Source of the DNA: Verticillium longisporum
Taxonomy: Eukaryota > Ascomycota > Sordariomycetes > Glomerellales > Plectosphaerellaceae
Assembly: GCA_019188255.1 (NCBI GenBank)
Contig: JAETXT010000010.1
Location: 434,001-498,000 of the forward strand
DNA length: 64,000 nucleotides
Direction of reading: 5' to 3'
Shown: positions 46,694-60,520 of the stretch, one piece after another
How the letters are laid out: every line of letters begins with the position of its first letter
How positions within the stretch are numbered: the stretch's first letter is position 1
Position numbers and translations under genes: made by a program
The notes under the pieces: generated by a model
The model's input: the letters and a program-made list of their open reading frames with translations, nothing else
Database searches by the model: none
Told to the model about the DNA's origin: nothing

Positions 46694-49600
46694 ATGGCCG
46701 CACAGCTGGATCCCGGTCTCCAAGACAAGCTCGACGAGCTAGAGAAAGAATTGGAGGTGCGTCTGCTGTTGTGGTACCCCCGCATCGAAAGTCCGCGGCG
46801 ATTGAAGACACACGACCAACAAGAGGCCGAGAGCAAGCCAACGTCGCGTCGACCAAGTCGCCGCCTCAATCCCCCTGGATATGAATAGACGCTGTGTCCC
46901 CCATCGCTGGCATCATTGTCTCTCGTTTTATGGAATGCGCCGGCTGTCTGATCGTGCAAGCTGACCAGTGATCCCACCCGTAGGAAGGCGACATCACAGA
47001 GAAAGGGTAGGATAGGGCCAGATCCATTCGGAACGACCCAGACAAGCCGACTAACGCGCCGCCGCAGCTACCAGAAACGCCGCACACAACTCCTTTCCAG
47101 CTTCTTCGGCCCAGGCGCGCAGCCGGGCATCATCGATCCGAGAACAGGCTTGGGCATCCAACCCCAGCAACAAGCCGAGCCCGACTACGGCAGCAACGAT
47201 GGCCATCGAGCTGCCGCACTCGCCGCCCTTGGCGGCAGGGACTCTGATCCGACGAGTCCGACATCACCAAGCCAGCGTCCAGCCTCGCCATTCGGTCAGC
47301 GTCCCGGTTCTGGCTATGCCTCTCCCGCCGAAGTGAGCCCCGCCGGGTTGCTTCGTCCCGGCGGGCCACTCGCTGAACACCGACCGACGATGCGAGCCCA
47401 CGATTCTCTCTTCCTCTCCCCCGCACCCGAGACATCCACACGAACCGGCACCATGGTGTCGGGCGACTATGCGTTCAATCCCGACCAGCAGGACGCATAC
47501 GACAACCAGGCCGGCTACGCAGACAAAGGCCCGCACCAAGATCAGTACCAAGACCAATACCAGCCGCAGTACGATAGCAGATCAGGGACCATGCTCGACT
47601 CGACGGGCTATTTCTCTGGATTCACTGGCCAGCAGGCCTTTGATCATGGTCCAGCGCCGCCATCGCGCGGCGATGACTACCCCCCTCATCCCCACCGGTA
47701 CTCGTCGGGCGAAGCCTTTTCTCCGACGGCAGCAATGACGCCACCCCTATTGACGGCCAACGACCTGCCGCCCCCAGAGGGTCTTGAGTACCAGATGCCT
47801 CTCGAGCCGAGAGAGGTTCCGTTTGCCATCCATGATCCTCACGATGCCAATACGCCAATGTCCAAGTTTGACAACATTGCTGCTGTTCTGCGCCACCGCG
47901 GCCGTACAGCTTCCAAGATGCCTGCTTATTGGGTCTTGGACAACAGGGGCAAGGAGATGGCATCCATCACGTGGGACAAGCTCGCCTCGAGGGCTGAAAA
48001 GGTCGCGCAGGTCATCCGTGACAAAAGTTCGTTATACCGAGGAGATCGCGTGGCCCTCATCTATCGCGATTCCGAGATCATCGACTTTGCGATTGCGCTG
48101 CTGGGATGCTTCATTGCTGGTGTCGTCGCGGTCCCCATCAATGACCTGCAGGACTACCAAAAGCTCAACTTGATCCTCACATCAACGCAAGCGCACCTTG
48201 CCCTGACCACAGATCAAAACTTGAAGGCGTTCCAGCGTGACATCACCACTCAGAAGCTTAACTGGCCTAAGGGGTTGAATGGTGGAAGACGAACGAATTC
48301 GGAAGCTACCATCCTAAGCGCAAGGAGGATGTTCCGCCATTGACTGTCCCCGACTTGGCATACATAGAATTCTCGAGGGCCCCAACAGGCGATTTGAGGG
48401 GTGTTGTGCTCAGCCATCGCACCATCATGCACCAAATGGCTTGCATGAGCGCCATCGTGTCTACGCTTCCCGGCAACGGACCTGGCGACACGTTCAACCG
48501 CCATCTCCGGGATAAGAACGGGAAATTGATTGGCGCAGGCGCTGCCAGCGAGACGCTTCTTTCCTACCTCGATCCGCGACAGGGCATCGGCATGATTCTC
48601 GGCGTTCTCTTGACTGTCTACGGTGGCCACACCACCGTCTGGGTGGACAGCAAGGTGGCCGAGGTCCCTGGCCTGTACGCAAACCTCATCACCAAGTACA
48701 AGGCCACCATTCTTGTTGCGGACTACCCAGGCCTGAAGCGCGCCGCATACAACTATCAACAAGATCCCATGACCACTCGAAACTTCAAGAAGGGCATGGA
48801 ACCAAACTTTCAGACGGTCAAAATTTGTCTGATCGACACCTTGACCGTCGACAGCGAGTTCCATGAAGTTCTGGCTGACAGATGGCTGAAGCCGCTGAGG
48901 AACCCTAGAGCCAGAGAGGTTGTCGCGCCCATGTTGTGTCTCCCGGAGCATGGCGGCATGATTATCAGCATCAGGGATTGGCTCGGCGGCGAAGAGAGGA
49001 TGGGCTGTCCCTTGAAGTTGGAGCTTGGGTCAGATGTCGACTCGGACACTGAAGAAAAGGAAGTGAAGCCGACTCCGTCGAATGGCTTTGGCAGTCTCCT
49101 GGGCGGCGCAACAACTGCGACGGAGCAAAAGTCAAAGAATGATCTGAGCTCGGTTCTGCTCGACAGAGAAGCCCTCAAGACAAACGAAGTCGTTGTGGTG
49201 GCTATTGGGGACGAAGTCAACAAGAGAGTCAGCGACCCCGCGACAGTACGGGTCGGTGCCTTTGGATACCCCATTCCGGATGCTACGTTGGCCGTTGTGG
49301 ACCCTGAGACCGGCTTACTGTCGTCTCCTCACTCGGTGGGCGAGATTTGGGTTGATTCGCCATCCCTTTCTGGAGGGTTTTGGGCACTGCCAAAGCACAC
49401 CGAGCAGATCTTCCATGCTCGTCCCTACAAATTCGAGCCTGGCGAGCCAACGCCTACGGACGTCGAGCCTGAGTTCTTGCGAACAGGCCTCCTAGGTACC
49501 GTCATCGAAGGCAAAGTCTTTATTCTTGGCCTGTACGAAGACCGTATCAGGCAAAAGGTGGAATGGGTAGAGCACGGCACCGAGCTCGCCGAGCACAGAT

Positions 49601-52533
49601 ATTTCTTCGTCCAGCATATCGTTGTCAGCATCGTCAAGAACGTTCCGAAGATCTACGACTGTTCTGCCTTTGACGTCTTCGTCAACGACGAGCACCTGCC
49701 AATAGTCGTCCTCGAATCACCAGCAGCATCAACAGCTCCTTTAGCCTCTGGTCAGCCGCCGAGACAACTCGATCCGCCACTCTTGGAATCACTGGCTGAG
49801 CGATGCATCGACGTGCTCATGCAAGAACACCACCTCCGTCTTTACTGCGTCATGATCACGGCGCCCAACTCCCTGCCCAGAGTGCTGAAGAACGGTCGTA
49901 GAGAGATCGGCAACATGCTCTGCCGGCGCGAGTTTGATCTTGGTAACCTGCCTTGTGTTCACGTAAAGTTTGGTGTTGAGCATGCTGTTCTCAATCTGCC
50001 CATCGGCGTAGACCCAATGGGTGGAATCTGGTCCAACCTTGCCTCGGAATCACGCGCCGACATTTTGATGCCGACCGACAAGCAGTACTCTGGTATCGAT
50101 CGCCGAGAGGTCGTCATTGATGATCGGACATCGACGCCCCTGAACAACTTCTCCTGTATCACCGATCTCATTCAGTGGCGCGTCGCACGACAGCCTGAGG
50201 AGCTGGCGTACTGCACCATCGATGGGCGCAGCAGGGAAGGCAAGGGCATCACCTGGAAGAAATTCGATACCAAGGTCGCAGCTGTGGCGTTGTATCTGAA
50301 GGGCAAGGTCAAGGTTCGCCCGGGTGACCACATCATCATGATGTATACGCATTCGGAGGAGTTTGTCTTCGCGATACACGCATGTATCAACCTCGGCGCT
50401 GTAGTCATTCCCATGGCGCCATTGGATCAGAACCGTCTCAATGAAGATGTCCCGGCGTTCCTACACGTTGTATCCGACTACAATGTGAAGGCATGTCTTG
50501 TCAACCAAGACGTGGACCACCTCATCAAGATGAAGAACGTGGCGAGCCATATTAAGCAATCGGCGCAGATCCTCAAAATCCCCATCCCCAACTACTTCAA
50601 CACAACGAAACCTCCAAAACAAAACAGCGGTCTTCGAGACTTGGGGATCACGATGCAGCCAGCCTGGATTCAGCCGGGCTACCCCGTGATTATCTGGACG
50701 TACTGGACTCCTGACCAGCGGCGAATCTCAGTTCAGCTTGGTCATGACACGATCCTCGGCATGTGCAAAGTCCAGAAAGAGACCTGTCAAATGACAAGCT
50801 CCCGCCCTGTACTTGGCTGTGTTCGCAGCACGACTGGTCTAGGGTTCATCCACACGTGCTTGATGGGTATCTACATTGGCACTCCAACATACCTTCTCTC
50901 GCCGGTTGAGTTTGCGCAGAATCCCATGTCACTCTTCGTCATCCTTTCGAGATATAAGATCAAGGACACCTACGCAACACCTCAAATGCTGGACCACGCC
51001 ATGGCTATGACGCAGGGCAAGGGCTTCACACTCCACGAGCTCAAGAACATGATGATCTCGGCAGACAGTCGCCCCCGCGTCGATGTGTTCCAGAAAGTGC
51101 GTCTCCACTTCGCAGCTGCTGGGCTCGACAGGACAGCCATCAACACTGTGTACTCGCACGTGCTGAACCCCATGGTGGCCTCTCGGTCATACATGTGTAT
51201 AGAGCCGATCGAGTTGTGGCTCGACATCAAGGCGCTGCGACGCGGCCTCATCATCCCCGTGGACCCAGACTCGGAGCCAAAACCGTTGATGATCCAAGAT
51301 TCTGGCATGGTGCCTGTCTCAACGCAGATCGCCATTGTCAACCCCGAGAGTCGCATGCTGTGCCACGACGGCGAGTACGGCGAGATTTGGGTAGACTCGG
51401 AGGCATGCGTCAAGTCATTCTATGGATCCAAGGATGCCTTTGACGCAGAGCGTTTCGACGGCCGCACGCTCGATGGCGACCCGAGCATTCCCTACGTCCG
51501 CACCGGCGACCTCGGGTTTTTGCATAACGTGAGCAGGCCTATAGGACCTGGAGGTGCGCAGGTAGATATGCAAGTACTGTTCGTGCTCGGGAACATTGGA
51601 GAGACTTTCGAGATCAACGGTCTCAGCCACTTCCCAATGGATATTGAGTATTCAGTCGAGCGCTGTCATCGTAGCATCGTACCGAGCGGATGGTAAGTCT
51701 CACCGTGCCTGATAGCTGTAGTGATGCTAACCGACAATAGTGCCGTTTTCCAGGCTGGAGGTCTCGTAGTGGTCCTCGTGGAGGTGGCGCGCAAGTCGTA
51801 CCTTGCCTCCATTGTGCCAGTCATCGTCAATGCCATCCTCAACGAGCACCAAATCATCGTCGATATTGTCGCTTTTGTCGGCAAGGGCGAGTTCCCTCGC
51901 TCGCGTCTCGGCGAGAAGCAGCGCGGAAAGATCCTGGCTGGCTGGGTGACGCGTAAGTTGCGCACTATGGCTCAATTCGCCATTCGCGACATGGATCCAT
52001 CTGAAATGGGCGGCGAGTCGGGCACCGCAGACTCTGCTGACCCTAACCGCGCTTCGGTCGTCAGCCAACGCAGCTCAGGCGTCCCTGCGGCGGGGGCCTC
52101 GAGCCTTCGCAACGTTGAGCATGCGCCGCAAATCCTGGAGCAGGAGGAGTTTGAGCAGCAGATGGGCCACATTGCATCAATGCCGCCGGCTGAGATGCCC
52201 GGCGACCAGCGCCAGGCATACGCGGCGACGCAGTCGTCCAGCGACTCGCAGACTGCCCGCGGCCAGCCCTCGCTCTCAGGCAGCGGCCACGCCGGGCAGT
52301 ATGGCTCAGGTGACTATGCGCAGTATGGCGAGGAGGTGCCGCCGGCTGTGGCACCCAAGCCGGGCGCGCACGGAGGTGCCAGGCCGCCGCAGCTGCGACT
52401 CCCGGGCGTCGACGGGCGCGAGAGCATGGAGCTCTGGCGCAAGGGCAACGAAGGGCCCACGGATGAGGAAGACTGGACCCGGGATGCGATCATGCACATG
52501 AACCTTGCCAACGATATGGATCGGCGGCAGTAA
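46694..52533 (+). CDS. DIP2/CPS1-type protein: DMAP1-binding domain plus two AMP-binding domains (one frame break)
   Basis: Related to animal DIP2, yeast Cmr2 and the Cochliobolus CPS1 virulence factor. DIP2 proteins control selected diacylglycerols. Exons 46694-46756, 46984-47006 (23 nt), 47068-51692 and 51741-52533 give about 1834 residues. The first two short exons and the start of the third encode a DMAP1-binding domain ('KLDELEKELE', 'EGDITEKG', 'YQKRRTQLLSSFF'), which confirms the start. Two adenylate-forming domains follow, with degenerate A3 motifs: 'YIEFSRAPTGDLRGVVLSHR' in the first and 'VIIWTYWTPDQRRISVQ' in the second. An A8-like 'YVRTGDLGFLH' is retained in the second. The C-terminus is disordered. 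The frame breaks at the four-G run 48271-48274. One G restores 'KGVEWWKTNEFGSYHPKRK'. The degenerate ATP motifs suggest reduced adenylation, an inference. Confidence 0.92.
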
Positions 52534-53085
52534 AGCGCTGATCAGCCATGCATGTGGTCGTCGGGACTGCTGAAGCGGTGATTGTGCCGCGCCGCAGCAT
52601 GGGGATGGGGTCGGAGGTTGGATACCTAGAAAAAGGAGTGCGTCGGTTCGTTTATTAGCATAGGAGGGTGTTCTCGCGTAGGTTGCTGGACCTAATACCA
52701 CTTGTTCAGTTTGTCTTCCTAGCGAGCCTTGGCCTCGGCCCACGTGTTATGTGATGCCATGTTGTGCATTGCTCGATTCGATGAGCACCCGGGAGGTTGG
52801 GCTGATGCAGGGACGGCGTGGGCGGCTTGATCCTTTCTTGCAGCTCCTTCATATTTAAGACGTGATACAGCAAGATGGTCCGTCCCCGTTGCGAAAGGGG
52901 AGCTGCACAAGGTAGCAGCAATACTGGAACAGGAAGAAGACAATGACGCAGCAATCATTCATTATGGGTCCTCGCAACGAGTGAATTCCATTTCGACAAG
53001 TAGTTGTATCCATGTTCGCTATGCCGCATATGCTATAGAAGCCCATCATTTTGCTCGGTCCCAATGCTCTACGTCACGGCTGTCT
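52534..53085. other. Convergent intergenic region
   Basis: It separates the 3' ends of the DIP2-like gene and APP1. No gene or repeat recognised. Confidence 0.5.
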
Positions 53086-56000
53086 TCAGTACTGGTGCTG
53101 ATGATATCCCTCCTCCCGGCCCTTTTCTCTCTTGAGCTTCTCCTCGAACCGTCGCCCCTCGGTCCGGGCATCCTTCTCTCCACCCCTGGACCCTCTCGTC
53201 GCCTGCTCCACGAGCCCGACGGCCTCAGCAACGACATCGTCACCGCGCCGCCACGTGTACAGCCTCACTCCGTGTGCGGCCAGCGTTTCGTGTGCCCGCT
53301 GTAAGCGGCGATTCCATAGTTCGACCTTCTTGTTGACAGCCGTGGCGCCAAGCGGTGGTGAGCCCGATGGCGTGCCACTCGTCGACTGTGTGTTGGTGCG
53401 CCGGGGGCCGACAGGTGGCGGCACGAATGACGAGGACGGAAGGGGATCAAAGTCCACGTCTTCGTCGGCGGCTGGGCGCTGACGACCAGGGGCGACTGAG
53501 CGGGGGCTGGTGCTGCGGATGCTGGAGGGTGTGTCGCGGCGGCGTGGCGGCGGAGGCGGCGGCGCCGCAGTGCGGCCGGAACGAATGGAGGAGTCGCTCG
53601 TGCGGGTAGAAGCTGGAATCCTGGCGTTATTGGGAAGACTGCTTGTGCTGCCTAATGTTTGCAGCGAGAGGTTGTGTGTTTGGGACAGGGGATGGGCAGT
53701 GGGCCGGTCTCCAGGCACCTTTTTACGGGGCAGAGGAGGCGTCGGAATGCCTTTGGAGTTTTGCGGCCTTAGGTCTGCGCCCAACATTTGTGCTTTTTCA
53801 TCGGATGGAGAGCTTCGTAATGACGCTGGCTTGACCGGTCGAGGTGGTGCCTGTCGCGTGAGAAGGTCGGTCGTGCTCGCTGAGTGCCTCGGCTGGCGGT
53901 CAGCTTGCAGTTGCGAGACCTTAGCGGTGTTGTTCGCTGCCGTAGACGCTGGCTCGTCCGAGAAGTCGATGAGATCACCCATCATCGGACCCGTCGTTTT
54001 TGGCGTTTCACCGCGCGGCGGCAACGCTGGCCGTTGATGAGGCTCGTCATCTGCAGTTGCCCTTCGCGATATGTTGCCCCTGCCGAACGACGAGTCAAAG
54101 AAGCCGGTCTGTTCTGGGGTAGTCACATCCCTGATGGACACGGCAAGGATGCGGTCTGGGTGAGAGACAACGAGCTCGGTGTAGACCTCGAGGTCGGCCT
54201 CGCCGCTGTCACCAACAAGCATGAATTTGCGCTCGGGGAAGTCCTTCAACAGCCTGCAGAGCGTGCTACGCTTCCTCTCCGCGACAGGTTCAAAAATGCC
54301 CTGGAGCATGCCACTGTACTGTTTGAGGTGAAGGGATCCCGGCGGCAGGCCAGCAATCATGAAAAAGCTAGCCAGCACGGGAAACAGTTGCCAGGGGCTG
54401 TTTGAGCAGTAGTGTATGCTCACACCCATGTTATGCATCTTCCCGTACCATTCCTTAACGCCTTCGACAGTAAGATCGCGGAGTTCTCGGATAAATGTAT
54501 TTCGAAGATCTCTTTGGCGCCGCCCGAGATGTTGGAGCGCTTGACAGTGTCATCAATGTCGCTGATCAAACTGACGCCTTTGGGCTCTATAATCTTGATT
54601 TCTTGGGTTGCTGAAAGGTTTTCGTTTGCCAAGACGCGAACATGCGTAGGGACGAACTCGAGAGCTGCCCTGACCATGAAGTGGCCTGCCTCGTTCGTCT
54701 CGACCGTTCTTGATGCAGAGTGCTCGTCGTTGTAGAAAAAGATGGTTATTGGCTGCTCCACCAAGGGTGTCGTCATGAATGGCGCTATCCTCGCCATGAG
54801 GTTCGCGTTAGCCACTGCCAGCTCCGCGTCTGTAAGTTCATTGCTGGTGGTGTACTGCCTTGCCACAGATTGCGGAGAGCCTGGCGCGGATCCCAGCGTG
54901 GGATTAGGACTTCGCGATCGCGACCTCGAGTTGTAATCCCTAATCAACTCGCCATCGTCACCTCGAGCCGGCTCGCTATAGCCTCCATGGTAGGCCACCC
55001 TCTTCTCTTCTTGGCCCTTCTTCTCGATCTCGGCGGCCTTTTGGGCGATTCTCTCTTGCTCACGTCGTTCCTCGTGCGATTCGTGCATGGCGAGAAAGCC
55101 CGTCTCCCCGCTTGACGGCTTGGCGTCGGACTTTGGCGCCGGAATGCCGCTCAACTGACGCGCCAGACCGATCAAAACACGGTTCCTCCTCGTGACCTGG
55201 CCCCTGTGCGGCGAATATATCCATCCACGCACGTCGACATCGACAATGGCGCGCTCGTCCTGATCCCGCTCCCACTGCTGTCGCCACCAGTCCTCGTCTT
55301 TGGTGCCCTGTTGCGAGTTCGGCTGCTGCTGCTGCTCGGGTAGCTGGGCCCATTCGCCCTTGATATGGCGCTTCGCATAAGAGGGGAAGATGACCATCTG
55401 GTCGTTCCCTTGCACGGTGATGGCTACGTCAGGGAAGGATCCGGGGATCGTCGTCTTGCCGAGCCCGTCGTCCTGCGTCAGCTCGCCAGCCCTGGGGATG
55501 TGCGCGTAGCCCTCTCGAATTTCGTTCACCGCGGTCGCGCCGGCACGGTACATGTTATTGGCCATGGCGGCAAGCTTCCTACCCCTGCCGCCGCCGACTG
55601 CTGTGGCGGGATCGGACCCATATGCGCCTGGCCCGCCGCCAAAGCCTGGTAGGATAGGCATCTTCCTCTTCGACTTGTTCTGCTGCTGGGATCGCGTCCT
55701 CGCATAACGCGCTGGGCGGGTGCCGGTGCTTCCTGGGTTCGGGCCGAGGAGCAGGCCGCGGCCCCGGCGGAAGACGGTGCGAACAGCGGCGGCGACGCCG
55801 GGCTTTCGCTGTCTCTTGAGGATGTACTGGTAGATGCGAGACTGAAGGCGGTGCTTGTAGTAGGGGAGAGTATCGAGGTGGAAACCCAGCAGGCGCTCAC
55901 GATAGCGCTCGCGGAGGGACTGGGGGAAGAGGTAGCGCAGGAGGCTCAGTCGGTGATGGGGGTGTGGTGTTGTCGAGCGCGGGACTGCGAGCCGCCAGCG

Positions 56001-56442
56001 TCTGAAAGGAGCCAGCTTGTCTGCTTATGAGGCAGAAGGAAAGGGCAGCAGGTTTCAAACCGGCGATGGTTGTCACCGGTGATGCTCAACGATCGGGGGC
56101 GATGTGTCAATGCCAATCAACGTCTTTGTTCCGTCGGCGTGTTACTGGCAGTTCGCTCGTTACCGAAGGTTGGCCAAACTGCTAGAGCTCACGGCCGGCA
56201 GGCGATGATGTCTCCTGACCCCCACGCTTCGCAGCTGATGGAGACGGGCCTGGGAGGTGATGGAGGCACCTGACCGCGCGGTGGACGATCGCGGGGTAGG
56301 GCAACTTGTCGAGGGGATTGTCGAGGTTGAGGATCCGAGACACGTGCTGTCCGGAGGTGTCGGGAGGGTAAGTCGAAGAAGGGGGAGGGAACTCGTGATA
56401 GGGTTGTGTGCCTGGGCTGGGTTGCTGGTCGTCAAGCTGCAT
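53086..56442 (-). CDS. APP1: APP1, Mg-dependent phosphatidate phosphatase of actin patches (one frame break)
   Basis: App1 dephosphorylates phosphatidate at endocytic actin patches. Two exons (56442-56270 and 56001-53086; 268-bp intron) give about 1029 residues. The short first exon, ending 'PYPAIVHRAVR', joins in phase to 'RWRLAVPRST' and then 'RERLLGFHLDTLPYYKHRLQ', typical of the family's N-terminus. The catalytic HAD motif DxDxT appears as 'LISDIDDTVKRSNISGG', followed by 'IHYCSNSPWQLFPVL' and 'KFMLVGDSGEADLEVY'. The C-terminal third is Pro-rich, with 'PPPPPPRRR' suited to SH3 partners, and ends in a charged coiled coil. The frame breaks near 54504. One extra C restores 'EIFRNTFIRELRDLTVEGVK'. 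The first-exon choice is less certain than the catalytic part, since its donor GTGCCT is weak. Confidence 0.88.
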
Positions 56443-57542
56443 GAGGTAGGTAGGCTTTGGACGTAATGCTTGGCTGAGGTGGATTGCAGTGACGACGCCT
56501 TTGCTTTGCTTTGCTGGGCGGCTGGGCGGCTGGGCGTGTCTTGGTCTTGGGCAGTCAGGCAGTCGGGGCGAGCCTACCTCAGGAACAGGCTCGACAGTGG
56601 GCCTAGGCAGGTGCCGCACTGCCGACGCCTTCCATCCTTCCCTCCCTCGTTAGTGCCTGCCTCTGACCCTCTGATGTCAGTCCTCGCGCATCCCATCACG
56701 TGCATTGAACCGCTCGACTTTCTTCTGTCGCTCATCATTGAGTACCTGGACCTGAGGTGCTTGTCCAGTACCACTCAAGATGCATGTCGACCCGGAGTCG
56801 CTCCAAGCCGCTGCTGACGCTGAGCTCGCACTTTGGTATCGAACGGTGAGCGGAAGGGATGGCCAATACAACCTCTGGCGTCCACCACCTACTTGTAGGT
56901 AGTACCCAAAACGACCTTCCCAATCACCCTTACACGTGGCTGGAGCTTAAGTAGTCGAAGGTTCGTGCCGGGTGACGAGTCTTTGCTTGCGGATGGATAC
57001 TTGATGAGAGCCTCAGTCATGACTTGTTCACCCTCATGTAATATCGATAGGTACGTAGAGTGCGAATAGATGAACGCTGCTGAAATGTTGATCCGATTCT
57101 GAATGAGTTCGAGGAGTTCAAGGTAGCGGAGAGATGGTGCCTCGAGAATTTTGGCAGCAGCAAGACATGGAGCGGCGAGAAACAAACGGATGTCTGACGA
57201 CTTTTGAAATGACAGCAATGACGGACAGCGTGCATGAGGTCGGACAAGGACCTTGCGAGTGAGTACCTTGAGAGTCCCCCTTGTGTCGACAGCTCTCTTC
57301 CCTCGATTGCTCTACTCCGATCTGTCGTTTGAATGCAGTGCTCGCCATGATCAACCCGTATTCGGGCTGCAGTTGACGTTTTTGAAGCAACATGTGACAA
57401 GTGAGAGTCCATCGTGGTAGTCACCGCAATACTTACTTTAAAGCCACTAAAGACAATCCACACTGAAAGTGACAAGGCACCAAGAAAACGCTGATCTGGT
57501 ATACTCCTACAACCTGTGGCAACACTATACCGAGAAATGACT
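56443..57542. other. Intergenic between APP1 and DRS1
   Basis: It contains the APP1 promoter (leftward) and the DRS1 3' flank. AGGTAG/GGTAC motifs occur near 56890-56905 and 57046-57055. No gene is supported. Confidence 0.5.
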
Positions 57543-59935
57543 CTACCTCCGCTTGCCCACGCGCGCTTTTGTCTTCTTGCCCGCCGCAGCCTTGATCTTC
57601 TTCGGCATCCGTGGCTTTTTGACATCCAACACGGCGCCCTTGCCCGCCCTCTCCGCCTTGCCCTTCTTCCACGTCGGCGCCTCGCTCCTCTCGGCTCTCG
57701 ACTCAGCCTTCTTCTTGTCCTTGTTGCTCATCTTGCCGCCACCCTTCTTCTTCTCGTTCTTATCGCCATTGAGTTCCGCCCGGCCCGCCTCCTTCGCCGA
57801 CTTTTTGTCCTTCTCCGACTCGAACCAGGTGCGGCGCGGCCGCGACTTGATCTCGTCCTCGTGGTTGATCAGGTTCTCACCCTTGCGCACCTGCATCTCC
57901 ACCTGCGCCAGCTGCCTCTCTTCCTTCTCTTCCTCGTTGATCTCCTCAATCTCCTCTTCCATCTCGTCCACCTTGTCCTGCCACTTGTCTGCCTCACCGG
58001 CCTCGATGACGCGGCTCAGAATCTTGGCGCCCTGAGCCTTGCCTGCCTTGACGGCGGCCTTGACAACCTTGCGGTCCGGCTCGGCGGCGAGGGTCACGGC
58101 CACACCTGCGCGACCGGCACGCGCGGTACGACCGACTCTGTGCACGTAGATTTCGAGCTTTTGCGGTGCCTCATAGTTGATGACCGTGTCGATGCCCTTG
58201 ATATCAAGACCACGCGACGCAAGATCCGTGGCCAACAGGTAAGACACCTTGCCATCCCTAAAGTCTTCAACGCTTTGAATACGCTGTACCAAGTCAGTAG
58301 GGTTCTCCGAGACGGGGGGTTTCGTGAGCGTACCTGTGTCTGGTTCATGCTGCCGTGGAGTTCCGCGCACGACAAGCCGAGCAGACCAAAGATGATGCGC
58401 GCGCGGTGCGCGTCCTTCTTCTGGCGGAAGAAAATGATGACGCGCTCCGTGTACAGCGTCTTGCAGATGAAGAGGAGGTAGCCCATGCGCTTGCTCTCGC
58501 GACCGGGTCGCAGCCTGATGAACTCTTGGGTCAGCGTCGTGACCGTCTTCTTCTGCGAGTCCACCATGACCCGCGCCGGCGTGTTCATGCCGACGCGGAT
58601 GAGCCTGTCGACCGAAGACGTCATGGTGGCGGAGAAGAGCATCGTCTGGCGAGACTTGGGCATGCTCGTCAGAATCTCGTTCAGCTCGTCGGCGAAACCG
58701 TCCTCGAGCATGCGATCGGCTTCGTCGAGAACCAGAATCTCGACGGCGTCGACGGCGAAGCTTGCCGAGTTGCGCATGTGATCGATGAAACGACCAGGTG
58801 TGGCGATGATAACGTCGGGACGCAGGCGCAGCTCGGCTTCCTGCATCTTCAGACTCAAACCACCGACGGCGAGGGTGAACTTGATGTCTGTGTAGGCGGC
58901 CAATTTCGTGGCGACGGAATGACACTGGATGGCCAATTCACGAGTGGGCGTGAGGATGACGACGCGGCTCGTGGGGACCTTTTTCGGTCGGTAGAGAAGA
59001 CGCTCCAAAATAGGCACCACGAAGGCGGCCGTCTTTCCGGAACCGGTCACGGCACCACCGACAAGATCCTTGCCCATGAGAGCAATGGGAATCGTCTTTT
59101 GCTGAATTGGCGTTGGCTTGGTGAACGACACGCCTGCCAGGCCGCGGAGGATGGGTCGCGAGAGCGACATGGCCTGGAACGAATTGGCGGCGGCCTTCTT
59201 GCCAGGCTTGGCCACTTCTTCTGGCGCAAAGAACGCATCGCGCTTCGCCTTTTCCTCAGGATCCTCGTCGTCACTAAAGTCTGACTCGACATCGTCTGGG
59301 TGGTCCACAGGTGTTGCGATCGAGTCATTGTCGGAGGCCGCGTCGTCGCCGTCTTCTGCGCCCTCCGCGTCCTCATCTTCAGCCTCGGAGCCCTCGCCTT
59401 CAGAATCAGCGCCCATGCCGAACGCATCATCGGCCAGAACACCGTCCTCGTCGTCCTCGAGGTCCAATTCCATATCATTGGCGTCCTCGGCCGGTGCCTC
59501 CTCCTCGGTCGCCTCCTCATTGTTTTCCTTCTTCTTCTCTAACCTCCTGCGAATGATGTCGTCAAGGTCGAGGCCAATTTTCTGAGGCTTCATGCTGCTC
59601 TTGGCGCCCTCAAATCCCCAGCCCTCGAAATCGGCCTCGCCGAATTCCTGGGCGCCGTCCTGGATGTACTCGAAATCCGGATCCATGGCTCCATCGTCGG
59701 AATCGTTCTGTCCCCAGATACCCTCGCGTGCTTCATCATCTTCCTCTTCTTCAGGGGTCGACTCCTTGCCCTTCTTCCCCTTCTTGCTCTTGCCCTTGAC
59801 CTTGGTGGTGGTCTTGGCCTTCTTCTTAGGTGGGGCGACAGGAGCCTTTTCCTCGTCGGAGATTTCGCCCTCGTGGTCGGAGAGTGTGAGCACAAAGTCG
59901 TCGTCGACGGTCTTGCGCTTCCGAGCGGGTGCCAT
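57543..59935 (-). CDS. DRS1: DRS1, DEAD-box RNA helicase for 60S ribosome biogenesis
   Basis: Drs1 acts in the nucleolus on 27S pre-rRNA processing. Two exons (59935-58334 and 58283-57543; 50-bp intron inside the helicase core) give 780 residues with an intact frame. The basic and acidic N-terminal 240 residues contain the family-specific 'GWGFEG' block. All helicase motifs are visible: Q motif '[16 protein letters not shown]', I '[10 protein letters not shown]', Ia 'PTRELAIQ', Ib 'TPGR', II '[14 protein letters not shown]', III 'SAT', V '[13 protein letters not shown]', VI '[11 protein letters not shown]'. The C-terminus is a Lys-rich coiled coil with nucleolar-type basic runs, ending '[11 protein letters not shown]'. 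It is divergent with the EB1 gene. Confidence 0.96.
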
Positions 59936-60520
59936 GGTGGTTGGTTGCTTGATCGCTGAGATCGCAGCCCGGAGAGTTGTCGTCTGTCGTCGTCGGGTAC
60001 TCAGTGTAGTTCCGGGGCCTCACACTGAAGCAGCGACGATCTGCGTCCAGATTTTTTCTTGAGCTTGGTGGAGTGAAATGTTTCTGCCGGATGTCTAGCT
60101 CGGCGGGTCAAAGGCGGTCAGGAAGGTGAGAGTGCGGCACGTGATTATCAGCACGCACTTAGAACTGAATGACTAAGACGGGGCCACCGCGGGGTCAGGG
60201 GTTGATTCACCCCACCACGGTTGATTGGACGACCAAGGAACAGCACTTTGGTCGCTGCCTCACTGGTGCCAGCAATTTCGCAGACCCGGTGGAGGTCGAC
60301 TTTCCGTGTGGTGACGAAGGACGAAAATCCACCACCATCTTCCTCCTCCTTCCGAACCGTCCTGCAACAAAACATCCCACCAGACTTCGGTTTCCCGCTT
60401 TGCGCATCTCCTGTTCCGAGTCGTAGCTCCTCTTGCTCGTTCTTTGCTCTCTCAGCCTCTTTGCGCATTGCGTTCCATCCATAGCCCCTCCTTCGAACCC
60501 ACCACAACACAACAATCAAG
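59936..60520. other. Divergent promoter of DRS1 and the EB1 gene
   Basis: 585 bp shared between two start codons. The EB1 side ends in a CA-rich leader (CCACCACAACACAACAATCA) just before the ATG. No TATA box is evident. Confidence 0.55.

Noticed and set aside
57017..57625. 202-codon minus-strand frame downstream of DRS1
   Set aside because: It overlaps the DRS1 3' end in another frame, has no recognisable motif and mixed composition.
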